Assembly (NCBI GenBank): GCA_002917075.1
Contig: NTMA01000133.1
Span: 29,688 to 93,687, forward strand
Length of the DNA stretch: 64,000 nt
Direction: 5' to 3'
Source of the DNA: Hawksworthiomyces lignivorus
Taxonomy: Eukaryota; Ascomycota; Sordariomycetes; Ophiostomatales; Ophiostomataceae
The translations under genes and the position numbers were made by a program. The notes below the pieces were generated by a model that was not told where the DNA came from, made no database searches, and saw only the letters and a list, made by a program, of their open reading frames with translations. This document shows, piece by piece, positions 1 through 11,543 of the stretch. Within the stretch, counting starts at the first letter, position 1; each line of letters starts with the position of its first letter.

Positions 1-2326
1 CCTGCAGAAGCTCATGGACCCGTACCACCACGGGCTGGCGGGGGCGGAGGGGGGGAGCGGGAGCGACGACGATTACGACCCAGACGCCGACGGCGGCAGC
101 GGCGGCGGCAACGACGACGCGCCCGCGCCCGCCGAGAGCCTGATCGCCCTGCTGCAGAAGCAGCTGCAGGCCGAGGCGGCCAACGCGTGGCCGCTGGCCT
201 GCCTGCCGCGGCCGTGGAAGCTGCCGCCGCCGCCAGCCGGCGAGGACGCCGCCGCCGCCGCCGCCGCCGCCGAGCTGCAGGAGAAGCTGGACGACCAGCC
301 CACCAAGCACGCGCTGCCGGCCATCGCCGTGCCGGCAGCCGTGGCCGCGGGCCCCCGGCCGCTGTTCCCCGAGGTGTACATGTCCGTGTACGGGGCGTGG
401 GTGGACGAGGCGACGACGGCGCCGGCGGGCCGGGCGGCGCAGGCGTTTCTGCCGCACTCGGTGCCGCCGCTGACCAGCGTGGCGTCGACGCTGGTGCGCG
501 ACGCGCTGCTGGACACGATCAACGGGCTCGACGTCAACCGCAACGTGACGGCGCGGTTCCTCATCGACCTCGACTGCTACTTTGCCGACGACACGTTTGT
601 CAAGCGCGCCACGCCCTTTGACCGCCTGCGCGACGTCGTCGAGCGCGAGCCGGGCCGGTCCACGTGGAAGCCCGAGGACGTGGCCGTCGACACCGTCTTT
701 GCGCAGCTGTTCCAGCTGCCCCAGGCCGAGCACAAGCTGGTCTACTACCACGCCGTGCTGGCCGAGACGTGCAAGATCGCGCCGGCCGCCGTCGCGCCGT
801 CGCTGGGCCGCGCCATCCGCTTCCTCTACCGCCACAGCCCGCGCATGGACCTCGAGCTGGTCGGCCGCTTCGTCGACTGGTTCGCCCACCACCTCAGCAA
901 CTTTGGCTTCTCCTGGAAGTGGGCCGAGTGGGTCGACGACGTCGCCCGCCCGGACCTGCACCCGCACAAGGCCTTCATCCTGGGCGCCATCGACAAGGAG
1001 ATCCGCCTGAGCTTCGCCCAGCGCATCAAGAACACCCTGCCCGCGCCCTACCAGGCGCTGATCCGCCCGGAGACGGAGCTGGACGTGCCGGCGTTCAAGT
1101 TTCAGCAACAAAAGAAGAAGCCGAACGCAGGAGGCGAGGGCGAGGGCGAGGGCGACGCCGACGCCGACGCTGACGGCGACAGCGACGCGGTCCCCTTTGC
1201 CGCCGAGGGCCGCGAGCTGGCCGCCCTGCTGAAGCGCAAGGCGCCCGACGACGAGATCCAGGCCGTCGTCGAGCGCATCCACAGCGCGGCGCTGGACCGC
1301 GGCGGCGTCGACCCGCTGGTGGCCTCGACCGACGTGTTCACCACGGCCGTGCTGTGGGTCGGTGCCAAGTCGCTGTCCCACGTGCTGGCCTGCATCGAGC
1401 GCACAAAGGACCGCTTCCTCGATGCCGGCGCCGCCTCCGAGGCCGCCCGCGGCCAGATCCTCGCCGCCGTCATGGCCTTCTGGGCCGCCCACCCGGGCGT
1501 CGCCGTGTCGCTGGCCGAGAAGCTGCTCAACTACGCCATCCTGTCGCCCGCCGCCGTCGTGCACTGGGCGCTGGTGGCGCCGCGCCAGCAGCCGAACCAA
1601 AAGCCCGACTGGCGCGCCGGCCGCGGCCGCCACCCGCTGGCCGCCGCCCACGTCGCCGAGCTCGTCTTCCACACCGTCGACAAGGTCACGCGCCGCGTGC
1701 ACCAGCTGGTGGGCGCGTCGCAGGCCGCGACGGCCGCCATCGCTAGCGCCCGCAAGGCCGTCGACGTCGCTCAGGAGCGCCAGAAGAACCCCCCGCCGCC
1801 CCCGCTGCCGCCGTCGCTGCCCAGCAAGACCGCCGCCGCCGGTGGCGACGACTTGGACGTTGCCATGGAGGACGGCGGTGCCGGCGGCGGCGGCGCCGCT
1901 AGCGCAGCTGCAGCAGTCGCCGACGCGGTCGCCGCAGCGGCGGCCGACGCTGCCGCCGCCGTCGAGGCCGCCGAAGCCGCCGTGGTCCAGGCGGAGGCCG
2001 ACGCCGCCGCCGCGCGCCAGGCCGAAGCCGTCGAGGTCCGCGCCATGCGCGACCTGTTCCGCGCCCTGGACGCGGCACTGGCGCCGTGGCTGCAGCAGGA
2101 CGAGGAAGCAGGGAACAACAGCGGCGACGACGCCGACGACAACGACCCGGCCCTGATCCGTGCCTGGGCCGTGCGCTGGCAGCGCGTCGTGCAGCGGCGC
2201 GAGGCCGTCGAGGAGGCGTACCTGGCCGAGGTGGCGCGGGGGCGGGCTGCGGCAGAAGAAAACAACGCCGCGGAGGGGGCTGATGCCGGACATGAGAACA
2301 ACGGCGTGGCGAACGGGTCGTCATAG
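1..2326 (+). CDS. cbp80: Nuclear cap-binding protein large subunit CBP80 (5' partial)
   Basis: The open frame runs in from the left edge (codons from base 2) to a TAG at 2324-2326, so the N-terminal part, probably about 250 residues carrying most of the first MIF4G domain, lies outside. CBP80 with CBP20 forms the nuclear complex that binds the m7G cap of RNA polymerase II transcripts and promotes splicing, export and the first round of translation. The recognisable core is around bases 860-1080, with the helical MIF4G-like stretch HHLSNFGFSWKWAEWVDD and then the family-typical start of the next helix. After it come a Gly-Glu/Asp-Ala low-complexity insert (about 1130-1190) and a third helical domain. 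The C-terminal third is extremely Ala-rich and probably coiled coil. No intron is evident in the visible part. GC content is very high. The family call is firm; the ATG at 14 is internal. Confidence 0.88.
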   Translation, partial: LQKLMDPYHHGLAGAEGGSGSDDDYDPDADGGSGGGNDDAPAPAESLIALLQKQLQAEAANAWPLACLPRPWKLPPPPAGEDAAAAAAAAELQEKLDDQPTKHALPAIAVPAAVAAGPRPLFPEVYMSVYGAWVDEATTAPAGRAAQAFLPHSVPPLTSVASTLVRDALLDTINGLDVNRNVTARFLIDLDCYFADDTFVKRATPFDRLRDVVEREPGRSTWKPEDVAVDTVFAQLFQLPQAEHKLVYYHAVLAETCKIAPAAVAPSLGRAIRFLYRHSPRMDLELVGRFVDWFAHHLSNFGFSWKWAEWVDDVARPDLHPHKAFILGAIDKEIRLSFAQRIKNTLPAPYQALIRPETELDVPAFKFQQQKKKPNAGGEGEGEGDADADADGDSDAVPFAAEGRELAALLKRKAPDDEIQAVVERIHSAALDRGGVDPLVASTDVFTTAVLWVGAKSLSHVLACIERTKDRFLDAGAASEAARGQILAAVMAFWAAHPGVAVSLAEKLLNYAILSPAAVVHWALVAPRQQPNQKPDWRAGRGRHPLAAAHVAELVFHTVDKVTRRVHQLVGASQAATAAIASARKAVDVAQERQKNPPPPPLPPSLPSKTAAAGGDDLDVAMEDGGAGGGGAASAAAAVADAVAAAAADAAAAVEAAEAAVVQAEADAAAARQAEAVEVRAMRDLFRALDAALAPWLQQDEEAGNNSGDDADDNDPALIRAWAVRWQRVVQRREAVEEAYLAEVARGRAAAEENNAAEGADAGHENNGVANGSS

Positions 2327-2688
2327 AGGAGAGGAGAGGAGGAGGAGGCTTGCTCAAAGCAAAAATGTTAGAAGAGCAGGACGGGAGCGAAATACGCAGC
2401 TGGCCATTGTAGTATATAGTGTATTGTCGGTCATTCTAGTATTTCTTTTTGTCTTTTTTTTTTTTCCAACGGGTTGGGGGGCATTCCAACAAAAAAGGGT
2501 CACAGCAGAAAAGCAGGAGCAGAGAGCGGAGCGAGGGAAAGGTAAAAATATTCAGAAGCCAAAATAATAAAAAAAATCTGTCGCTTTCCAAATTTCTATA
2601 CAAGTACAGGGCGGCTATCTAGAATGTTTCGTCTTTGAATGGCTCATCCGTCTACCTACAATCCATTTCCTCTCCCCTCCGCTCTTCG
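2327..2688. other. Convergent 3' intergenic region
   Basis: This holds the 3' ends of cbp80 (+) and zw10 (-). It is AT-richer than its neighbours, with T-runs near 2452-2465 and AATAAT/AAAAAA stretches near 2563-2577 suited to 3'-end formation. No gene is seen. Confidence 0.6.
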
Positions 2689-5600
2689 CTACGCCTCAAC
2701 CGGGTGCGGATGGGCGGCGATCTCCCGGGACACTTCGCGCGACCGCGCGTTGTCCTCGAAGCTGAGGCGGATCAGGTCGACGACCTCGTCCGCCGAGAAA
2801 TACAGGCTCAGCTCGCTCTCCATCCACAGGTAGCGCACCTCGCGCAGGTTCGACTGCAGCACCTCAGACAGGTACTGAAGCCGCAGCCACGACGGCGCGT
2901 ACTGTGCCGTCATCGGCAGTGCTGCTCCCGTGGTGCTTGCCGCTGGCTTGCCGCCGCCTCCTCCGTCAGAGCTGCCATCCGTACCGTCCGTGCCCCCCGG
3001 CAGGAACAAGTCGTCAAGTTCGGTCACCTTGGCGATCAGGTTGGCTAGACTAAAGGCCTCGTCCTGGCTGATGGAGGGCATTTCCAGCACGTCGGCAATC
3101 AGCTTGGTAGCTACGGCGTCCGCCAGCGCGCCCACTGCCTGGTACCAAGCCGAGGGCGCCAGCACATCTGACCACACTGCCGCCATCGACCGCACCCGCA
3201 TCACGGCCGCGTCCACGTAGTCGTCAGCATCCTGGTCATCGTCGCCGCCGCCGTCAAAAGAAGTGCGCTGCTGCTGTTGTGCGGTCAGGACGTTCTGGTC
3301 CCCGCCCAGCAGATCTCGCAGCACCGTCTTCTGCACGACCATCTCGCGCAAGTATGCGCGGTTTGCAAACGCCTGAAGCTTAGTGATCTCGGCGTCGAGG
3401 CGCAGCAGGCTCTTGGCGGTAGCGCCGACGTCGTCCCGCGCTGTCCACGCTGCCGCCAGCGTTGCCAGCTGCTCTGCTAGGTACATAGCGTCATTGTATA
3501 GGAACATACTACCGCCGACGTCGAGAGAATAGTAGTAAGGCGACACAGCGCGGAACATGGCTAGGGCTAGCGATGGCAAGCCAAACAGACCAGCCGCGGC
3601 AGCGGCCACAGGGCTGCTCTCGTACCTATTCCAGCGAGTTAGAAACAAAATCTATACAAAATAAAAAGCAATCGTTGCTGGGTTGCTCACCCTGAAGATG
3701 TCAGAGCAGCGCCATCCTCCAGGAGAGATGAGATCAAGGCCAGCACCGGCTCGGGCATGGACGAGATGTAGTATTTCTCTCGCAAGGTCATTTCGCGCGT
3801 CGGGGTCTCTGTTCTCGCTGTCGCAGCTGGCGCTGCTGTCGTTGAGGAGTCTTTCTTTGACGTCGCTGTAGATTTGGTGGCGGCAGTAGTTGGCTGCTTC
3901 TCCTCTGTGTCTTCGTCTTCGTCCTTGGTGTCTTCGTCGCCCCATCCCCAGGCGTCTGCTGCGTCATCCTCCTTGTCTGGCGGTGCGCTGGTTTCTGGCT
4001 CTGATTCTGTCTGGGGCTTTTCTTCCTCTGCCTCGTCCATTGGTGCATCGGCTGCCTCCTCTGGTGCCTCGTCATCGTCACCCCATGCTGCCCACGCATC
4101 AGCTCCGTCGTCTTCTGTCGTGTTTTCCTGTTGTGATGTTTTGGTTTCTGGTTTGCTGGTTGTCGTAGATGTCTTTGTCGGCGCCTCCTTTGTCTCTTCT
4201 CCCTCATCAGACCATGCCGTGTCCCAGTCGGCTGCCTGCTCTGTTGCCGCAGCCGGACCGCCGGCCGTGAGCTCTTTTACTTCGGATCTCGAGACCATCT
4301 GCTTCTCTACCTTCTCGACCTGCTGGGGGGTGCCGAGACCCTGTGAGATCTTTGTCCGGACGGTGTCCAAGGCAACTTCTCTGCGCCTTGACAGCCACAC
4401 CCGCGGTGCATTTTCAATCCACTCTTGGAGTCTCCCAAAACCTGAGTATTTCAGATCGCTCAAGCGGGAACAGAACTTCTGAGCCGCCAAAATAACATGT
4501 TCAAAGGAGCCCATCTCTTCGAGCGAAGTCGGTATGGCCAGAACCAGCCAGACATCAACGATGCGTGACACGAGTTCAGGCATCATGACCGAAGAAATCG
4601 ACTGCACGAGATCAGGCGGCAGCTTGGCGGCAAGGAAAGCAAATAGTTGTTCCAAGTCTGCAAATAGAGGTCCAACACCGTCTGCTGCGCTTCCTCTGAC
4701 TCCAAGAACTGACTAGAGAACAACACTCATTAGCGACTGTCTTACATCGTATACGCTCCGAGAATAGCACACTTACGTCATCAACGTAGATTCCTGGCCG
4801 AGAGGGTCTTGAGAGGTCGGTGCGAGGGAAAACGATGGCCTTGTCCAGAGCGTGCCAGAGCTCAGCCATGCGGTTGTCGACTTCCTTGTATGCTTTTAAG
4901 CCGATGACGGCATCTTGGAGATCCATAGGCTCATCTAGGCACGTTTATCCGTCAGTCACCTGTCACCTGCATTTCATGGGGGGGGGGGTGTCTCCAGCCA
5001 TAGCAGCTTACCATTGCGCGACTCGACTACTGCCAGCGTGCTCTTCTCAGCATCCACATGTACAAGTGCTCCCCATACGCGGTCGAACACCTCGTGGACA
5101 TCTGATTTGAGCTCGAACGCGCGGATGTCTAGCAGTCGTATGGCGCGGCACGATTTGCTGACCGGCATAGCATCCAACGCGGTCCATGACTCTGGAGGCA
5201 CAAAAGAATCTCAGTTAGCAACATGCGTCTTGTCTCCGTGTTTGCGCTTCTCTTTTTGCTTCAAGGATCTTTGTCTGTGGGGAGGCCGTACTCTCCAGCA
5301 GGCGCAAGGCGTCCAAGATGCGGCGCTCCCCAGCGGCCTGCTCGACCTGGTCCAGCAGCCGGTTGACGCTGCGGATGGCCTCCAGCAGGTAGCGCACCTG
5401 CAGGTTGTAGTTGAGCTCGCCGGTGAGGAAGCGCGCCTTGGCCTCGGTCTCGGCCTCGTCAGCACTGGGCCCGCTGCCAGCGGTGGCAGGCGCGTCAGCG
5501 CGAATCAGGATGTCGGTCGCGAGGGTCTTGCGGCGCGCAATGTCGGCCTGCAGCGCCTTGGCGTTGGCGATCCAGGAGCGGACGTCATCGGCAGTCTCTT

Positions 5601-5897
5601 CGACAATGGTATGGATCTCGTTCTGGACGCCCATCGTCAGCTGGTCTGCCCCGAAGCTTAGGACAGGTGCTTGCTTCCGTCACCTTCACGTATGAGGGGG
5701 ATGCTGGCGCAGCCGCCAGGGATAAAACGTACCTCGAGCTCGGCCTTGGCCTCTGCAAGCATCTGAATCGCAGCAGGGAGCTTCTCTGGGCTCAGGGCTG
5801 TCCTCGAGACGTCATCTTCTGGAAAGAGCCCGTCGATGGAGAAGTCGACTAGAGCCTGGCCGATGACGTCTGGCGGCGACGGCGCTGCGGTGGCCAT
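2689..5897 (-). CDS. zw10: ZW10/Dsl1-family vesicle tether or kinetochore protein
   Basis: Six exons on the minus strand: 5733-5897, 5292-5640, 5012-5191, 4777-4934, 3691-4712 and 2689-3625. All phases fit, giving about 936 aa. ZW10/Dsl1 proteins tether COPI vesicles at the ER and, in animals, also act in the kinetochore RZZ complex. Recognisable parts are the N-terminal helical region (WIANAKALQADIARRK in exon 2), the block TLREKYYISSMPEPVLALI (about residues 590-610), and a helical C-terminus (YYSLDVGGSMFLYNDAMYLAEQL). Residues about 443-591 form an acidic, Thr/Ser-rich disordered loop with Trp-containing repeats (DWDTAW, DAWAAWGDDDE, DAWGWGDED), which resembles the COPI-binding loop of yeast Dsl1. 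Introns are 53-92 nt with GTAAG/GTACG/GTGAG donors. The start ATG at 5897 is the first in frame after the divergent promoter. Family membership is firm; which of the two cellular roles dominates is inference. Confidence 0.88.
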
Positions 5898-7560
5898 GGC
5901 CTCTGCAAATTAGGGCAGTAAAAAATAACAAGGAACAAGAAAAAGCAAAGCTCTCAATCAGCTAGTAGCAAATAGGAGCCACAATGAAGAGCGCATGGCG
6001 CAGTGTTGCAGCGTTTATTGTGTAGTGGGCGTGGAGAACGAAGTGAGATCAAAGGACAGATTTGCGGGAGAGTTCTCCGCTAATTAATTCTTGAAGCTGA
6101 AGCTTGTGACGACAGTTGCAGAGTAGTTCCTGCCGTGGAGTAATACAAAATAAAATAGTGGAGACTTCAGCATGTGGCAGGCGCCATGGACAGAAAAAGC
6201 TATGCCAGGAAAGAGCCACAAGCGGCACCTTCTGCGCAACACGCACGAAAGGGGAAGGTGTGGGCGCTGCTTGGGGGAGCGAGGGCAGGAAGGAAGGCGG
6301 TGGGCTCAGCGGCGCCCAAAGGAAGGCACGACGAATGAGACTGGACACACGGCGGGGTAATTGCCCGATATTTTTCAAGTCTTTTCGCTGTATACGGGCT
6401 TACAATTCTGCCCATCGTACCCCGTATTGCACTTCAGTTCTGCTTATGGACATAAACGGTCGGCGCTAGCAAATTCCCCATTGAGTGAAAATGGTAATTG
6501 AGTGAAAAGCCGCCTTTAACACTCATCGTCAAAAGCAGAGAGACATATAAGATACAGAGTTGCTGCTGAGAGAGATGCAATAGCCCTTAGCACAGCAGAC
6601 GAAACCTACGCGACCATCCAAAAGGTACGAACCAGCCAGCGGGTTTTTTTTGTCTCTGGTTTACGGGAAGCTCCGTATCGTCTGCAAGGACCCGAGAGAG
6701 ATTTAGTTGGCGATTTCTGCACTTTGCAAAGGTAAATGGAAGATGATGTGAAGATGATGAGAGGGTCTAAATGAAGACCCACTCTACGACTCCAGAGAAG
6801 AGAATGAGAGGAGAAGAGAGGAGATCAATCCAGAACTGATGGATACGTACCGATTCCGTGGTATTCTGATCCTTCCAGACAAGTGGACAGCCGACTCTAC
6901 TGAATCGTACCTCTTGGTCTGCCTGCTTGCTTGCCTGCCTCAGCGCTCATGTCAGACGAGAAAATTTTCCGAGACGTGAGCCCGCGACTTCTCACTGGCT
7001 GGCAAAAATCGACCTAAGCCGAGTAATGAGGATCTGGAACTTGAGAGCCGATGCAAGACTAACTGCCAATAGACGTCTCGACTTTCTGCAGCTGTCTTGC
7101 ATTCGTGGTCTCGTCTGCCGCGGCACCCAATCGGCTGTCTGTGGCTGCTGGCAAACCCGGCGCGTGCTAGAGCTAGTACGAGAACAAGGTGAGATCTGAG
7201 GTGACGAGTGAACCTGCTTACTGCTATTTTTGCTCGGTGACCCTTATCAATCAGCACTTGGTGGCCCACTGGTAGCCTTGTCTCCAGCCAACAGGTGTGG
7301 TCAAATGGCTTGCATGGAGGCTTGTATCTACGCCCCGGGCACAAGTGTTTCCCTGGCCGGAAGGGGGGAGGCAAACCATGGTACGCACGCGACAGAGCGT
7401 GGGGCCTAGTTTTTGTCAAAGCTATCATGGCAACTTTTCTCCTATGTTATATATATCATCCCCCCCAAGTCACTCTTGTCCGATATTGACCTGAATTACC
7501 AGTATTCCGGGCTATCTCGGGAGACCCCCACTCCAAGGAATCCTCTGCTATTCATCCAAG
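5898..7560. other. Divergent intergenic region, zw10 / M16 protease
   Basis: A 1.66-kb region between two divergent genes, so it should hold both promoters and leaders. There are purine-rich stretches near 6770-6830 and a TATATATA-like run near 7449-7458, about 105 nt before the protease ATG. The reading frames present have no family features. No tRNA-like structure was noticed. Confidence 0.5.
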
Positions 7561-10500
7561 ATGGCGCCGAGCCACTTCCGCAAGGTGCAGAGCTTCCGCA
7601 CAAGCTATGCTCCGATCACCATCACGCAGTATGTGTCTGAGCGAAGCGGCATGAACGTCTACGTTGCCGACCGCAAAGGCCCAAAGGTGAATGGCTACTT
7701 CACCCTGGCCACCGAGATCTTTGACGACTCGGGTGCGCCCCACACGCTCGAGCATCTCATCTTCATGGGCTCGCGCAGCTACCAGTACAAGGGTCTGCTT
7801 GACAAGCTGGCCTCGCGTGCGTACTCTACTACCAACGCCTGGACCGCCGTCGACCACACCGCATATACGCTCGACACTGCCGGCTGGGAGGGCTTCGCCC
7901 AGATTCTGCCCGTCTATTTGGAGCACGTGGTTCTTCCCACCATTACGGACGATGCCTGCATCACAGAGGTCCACCACATCAACGGGAAGGGCAACGATGC
8001 CGGCGTCGTCTACTCCGAGATGCAAGCTCTGGAGACAAACAGCGGCGAGCTGATGGATCTTCGTGCCCGCCGCCTTCTCTATCCAGAGAATGTCGGCTTC
8101 CGCTACGAGACCGGCGGCATGGTCGAGGCCTTGCGCGTGCTTACTGCCGACCGCATCCGCGAGTTCCACAAGGCCATGTACCAGCCCCGCAACCTCGCCC
8201 TCATCATTACAGGCGAGGTGGACCAAGAGAACTTGCTGAGCATTCTCGACGAGTTCGAGGAGAGCATCAAGGACGATATCCCTTCAGTAGACGAGCCCTT
8301 CAAAAGGTGAGAAGCTCTCAGAGACATATTTGAATTTCCCTATGTTGACGGATCCAACAGGCCATGGATTGACTCGGCGCAGCCGCCGGCCTTGGAGAAG
8401 ACCATTGTGGACACTGTTGAATTCCCCGAGGATGATGAGTCCATAGGCGAGATTCTGGTCGGCTACTTTGGTCCAGACTGCAACGACCTGATCGCCACAT
8501 CGGCGTTGAACGTGCTCCTGACGTATCTATGTGGCTCGTCAGCGTCCATCTTGGAAAATGTCATTGTCGAGAAGGAGTCTCTCGCAAGCTCCGTCAGCTA
8601 CCTGTGGGAGTCTCGCCCCAACTGCATCATCTGGCTGCAGCCGACCGGCGTGGCGACAGAGAAGCTGGAGTTTGTCGAGCAGCGTCTAATATCTCTCCTC
8701 AAAGAGGTGGCCAACAACCCGCTCGACATGCCCTACCTGCGCGAATGTCTGAACAGAGAAAAGCGCCAGGTTGGCTACCAGGCAGAGAGCTCCGAGAGCT
8801 TCTTCTCCTTCAATATTATCACCGATTACCTCTTTGGAAAACGTGACGGCTCAACGCTGATTGATCTGAAGGACCTGCACGAGTACGACGTCTTAGCTGC
8901 GTGGACGGAAGACCAGTGGCGCGACTTTTTGCGTAAGTGGATTGCCGATGCACACCACGTGTCCATCTTGGGCAAGCCGTCAAAGGCACTGGCGAAGAAG
9001 CTCAAGGTCGCTGAAAAGGAGCGTCTCGCCAAGCGACGAAAGGAGATCGGGCCAGAGGGCTTGAAGAAGCTGCAGGAACGTCTGGACAAGGCGAAGGAAG
9101 CCAATGACCAGCCTATTCCTGAGGCCGTCCTCGATAAATGGGACGTGCCAGGCACGGACTCGATCCATTTCATCGAGTCCCAGACAGCACGCGCCGGCCG
9201 GGCCAAGAGCCTCGGAGTGCAGAGCAATGTAGCCCAGAAAATCATTGACGCGGCCGCGCCAGGTAAGCTGCCGCTGTTCCTGCAGTTCGAAGATGTGCCC
9301 TCCAACTTTGCCCGCATCCTGGTGCACGTAAGCACGGCCAACGTGCCCGTGCACCTGAAGCCGCTGTTATGGATCTACACCGACAACTTCTTCAACTGTC
9401 CCATTATCCGAGACGGCAAGCGCGTCGATTTCGAAGACGTCGTCAAGGAGCTCGAGAAGGACACCATCAGCTACGCATTCAAGACCGGCGGCAGCATAGG
9501 CGACGCCGAGAGCATTACGCTCCAGCTCCAGCTAGAGCCCAACAAGTACGCCACCATCATCCGCTGGCTGCGCACGCTCATGTTCGAATCCGTCTTCGAC
9601 CCCGTCCGGCTGCGCGCCGCCGTGGCCAAATCGCTTGCCGACATCCCCGAGAACAAGCGCGACGGCCGGCTCATGGCAGGCGAGGTCGAGATGGCTATCC
9701 ACACCATCAAGAACTCGTACTCCTCGGCGCGGCGCACGCTCGTGCGCGCTGTCTACCTGCGGCGGCTGCAGAAGCTGCTGGAGACGGAGCCGGACACCGT
9801 CGTCGGCTGGTTCGAGGAGCTGCGCCGCGCACTCTTTGTCTTTGAGAACATGCGCGTGCTGGTGACGGCCGATGTGAGCAAGCTCGAGGAGCGGGCCGGC
9901 GGCGTGCCCATCATGGCCGCCTGGGACGTGCTCACCGCGGGGCTCGACGCCGCGCGAGACATGGTCGCGATCGCCCCGCCCTACACGCGGAACAGCGAGG
10001 AGGGACAGCACCCGGGCAACGTCGGCGCCATCGTCCTGCCCATGACGACGCTGGACACGTCGTACAGCGTGTCCACGGCCGTGGGCCTCCAGTCGCTCAA
10101 GGACCCGCGTCTGCCCGCCGTGCTCGTGGCCCTGGGCTACCTGGAGACGGTCGAGGGTCCGCTGTGGAACGCGGTGCGCGGCAGCGGCCTCGCATATGGC
10201 GTCAGCTTCAGCCGCGAGAATGACGGCGGCTACCTGCAGTTCCGCGTCTACCGGTCGCCCGACGCGTCCAAGGCGGTCGCCGCCGCCCGCAACGCCGTCG
10301 ACGCCCTGGCGAGTGGCCGCCAGCCCCTGGACAAGCACCTAGTGCAGGGCGCCGTCAGCGGCATCGTCATGGGCCTGGCCGACGAGCAGGCCACCATGAT
10401 GCAGGCCGCCCAGCAGAACTACATCATCGAGGTCGTACGCGGCCTCGACCGCGAGTGGAGCCAGCGCGTCATGCGCGCCGCCCGCGAGGTCACCCACGAC

Positions 10501-10918
10501 CAGATCCGCGCCGCCATGCGGGAGCTAGTGCTGCCCGTGTTCCAGCCGGGCACGAGCAACGTGGTCGTGACGTGCGCGCAGCTGCTAGAGAAGGTGAGTC
10601 GTCTCCCCCATACAAGTTGCCCTCTATAGAATAGCTCCTTTTTTTTTCGTAAATTTTTTCTTCCTCATTTTGCAAAAGAAAAACTAACAGAGCCAAAACC
10701 AGCCCATCGAGAAAGCCTTCCAAGAGATGGGCTACAAGACGCAGGTCAAGAAGCTGTCGGACTACTACGACGCTTACGGTCTTCAGGGCGGCGATGATGA
10801 GGAAGAGGGTGAAGATGAAGACGAGGACGACGAGGACGACGATGACGAAGAAGATGACGAAGATGACGACGATGACGAGGACGAGGACGACGATGAAGAG
10901 GAGGAGGAGGATGAGTAG
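7561..10918 (+). CDS. M16C zinc metalloprotease (yeast YOL098C/Sdd3-like) with acidic tail
   Basis: Three exons, 7561-8306, 8361-10593 and 10703-10918, joined in frame (1064 aa). Inverted zinc-binding motif HTLEH is at residues 61-65, followed by the downstream family block with Glu ligands (YSEMQALETNSGELMDLR), so the N-terminal M16 half is catalytically competent. The second half has the M16C fold without the motif. Insulinase-type M16C enzymes enclose and cut small peptides. This cytosolic subfamily is conserved in fungi but poorly characterised. There is no presequence: the N-terminus MAPSHFRKVQ is not clearly mitochondrial. Exon 3 encodes a conserved end (IEKAFQEMGYKTQVKKLSDYY) and then about 40 almost uninterrupted Asp/Glu residues. 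The start is supported by a Kozak-like AAGATGGCG context. Family call firm; substrate unknown. Confidence 0.9.
10790..10915 (+). repeat. GAT/GAC/GAG/GAA codon repeat encoding an Asp/Glu tail
   Basis: Imperfect trinucleotide repetition at the 3' end of the M16 protease gene. The same bases read in antisense give a spurious Ser-, Val- or Ile-rich frame. Confidence 0.85.
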
Positions 10919-11543
10919 GGGACGTTTAGGGGACGCCAAGAAGATAGAACGCGGAAGTGAAGACTATTTTGTTTCAGGGATTTTATATTCCCTCTCACCA
11001 TCATTAAATGGATGCTCAGCGCGCAGCTCTCAGTATAGACTCTTATCAACCAATAAAAACAATGAAATTCGTTGTTCCATATGTTCTCTCTCCAGACAGG
11101 AGTTAGTTGTGGGCGGTTCTATGATATAAGTTTTCTTCACGCGATTGCAAGAAGTCCAAAAAAAAACGTTTGTTTTATTTATATAAGGCTCGTCGACAAA
11201 GAGTTTTGTCTCAGAGAACGAACGAAAAATAGGTCTAGTTGCGACTGTTACGCAATATTAAACTCCCTTTGGTGTTTTGGCGTCTGGGAGCCAGTTAGAT
11301 CTGATTCAAATAAACACCCCCCTTTTTTTGGTCATGCAACCCCATCCACCTTCTATATCCGCCCCTTTTGTTTTCGAGATGCACCGTTCACTATACCGTT
11401 CCGCTCCTCTTTTCTAGTCGGTCACTGCTTTTTGGAAACGTAGGATAAAAAAAAGCAAATAGAAATATTAAGAAATCAAATAAAAAGCAGAATCTCTATG
11501 TGATAGAATAGGAGATATATTCCCCTGCGCGCGCGCATGCAAC
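10919..11543. other. Convergent 3' intergenic region
   Basis: The 3' flanks of the M16 protease (+) and ODC (-). It is AT-rich with several A-runs (11160-11167, 11449-11456) and a short CG dinucleotide run (11527-11536). No gene is seen. Confidence 0.5.

Noticed and set aside
6049..6469. Overlapping 100-aa frames between zw10 and the M16 protease
   Set aside because: Frames on both strands with no motif, no good start context and mixed codon use; more likely promoter DNA.
10490..10939. Hydrophobic antisense frame that looks like membrane segments
   Set aside because: It is the reverse reading of the Asp/Glu codon repeat, which yields Val/Ile/Phe/Leu by composition.
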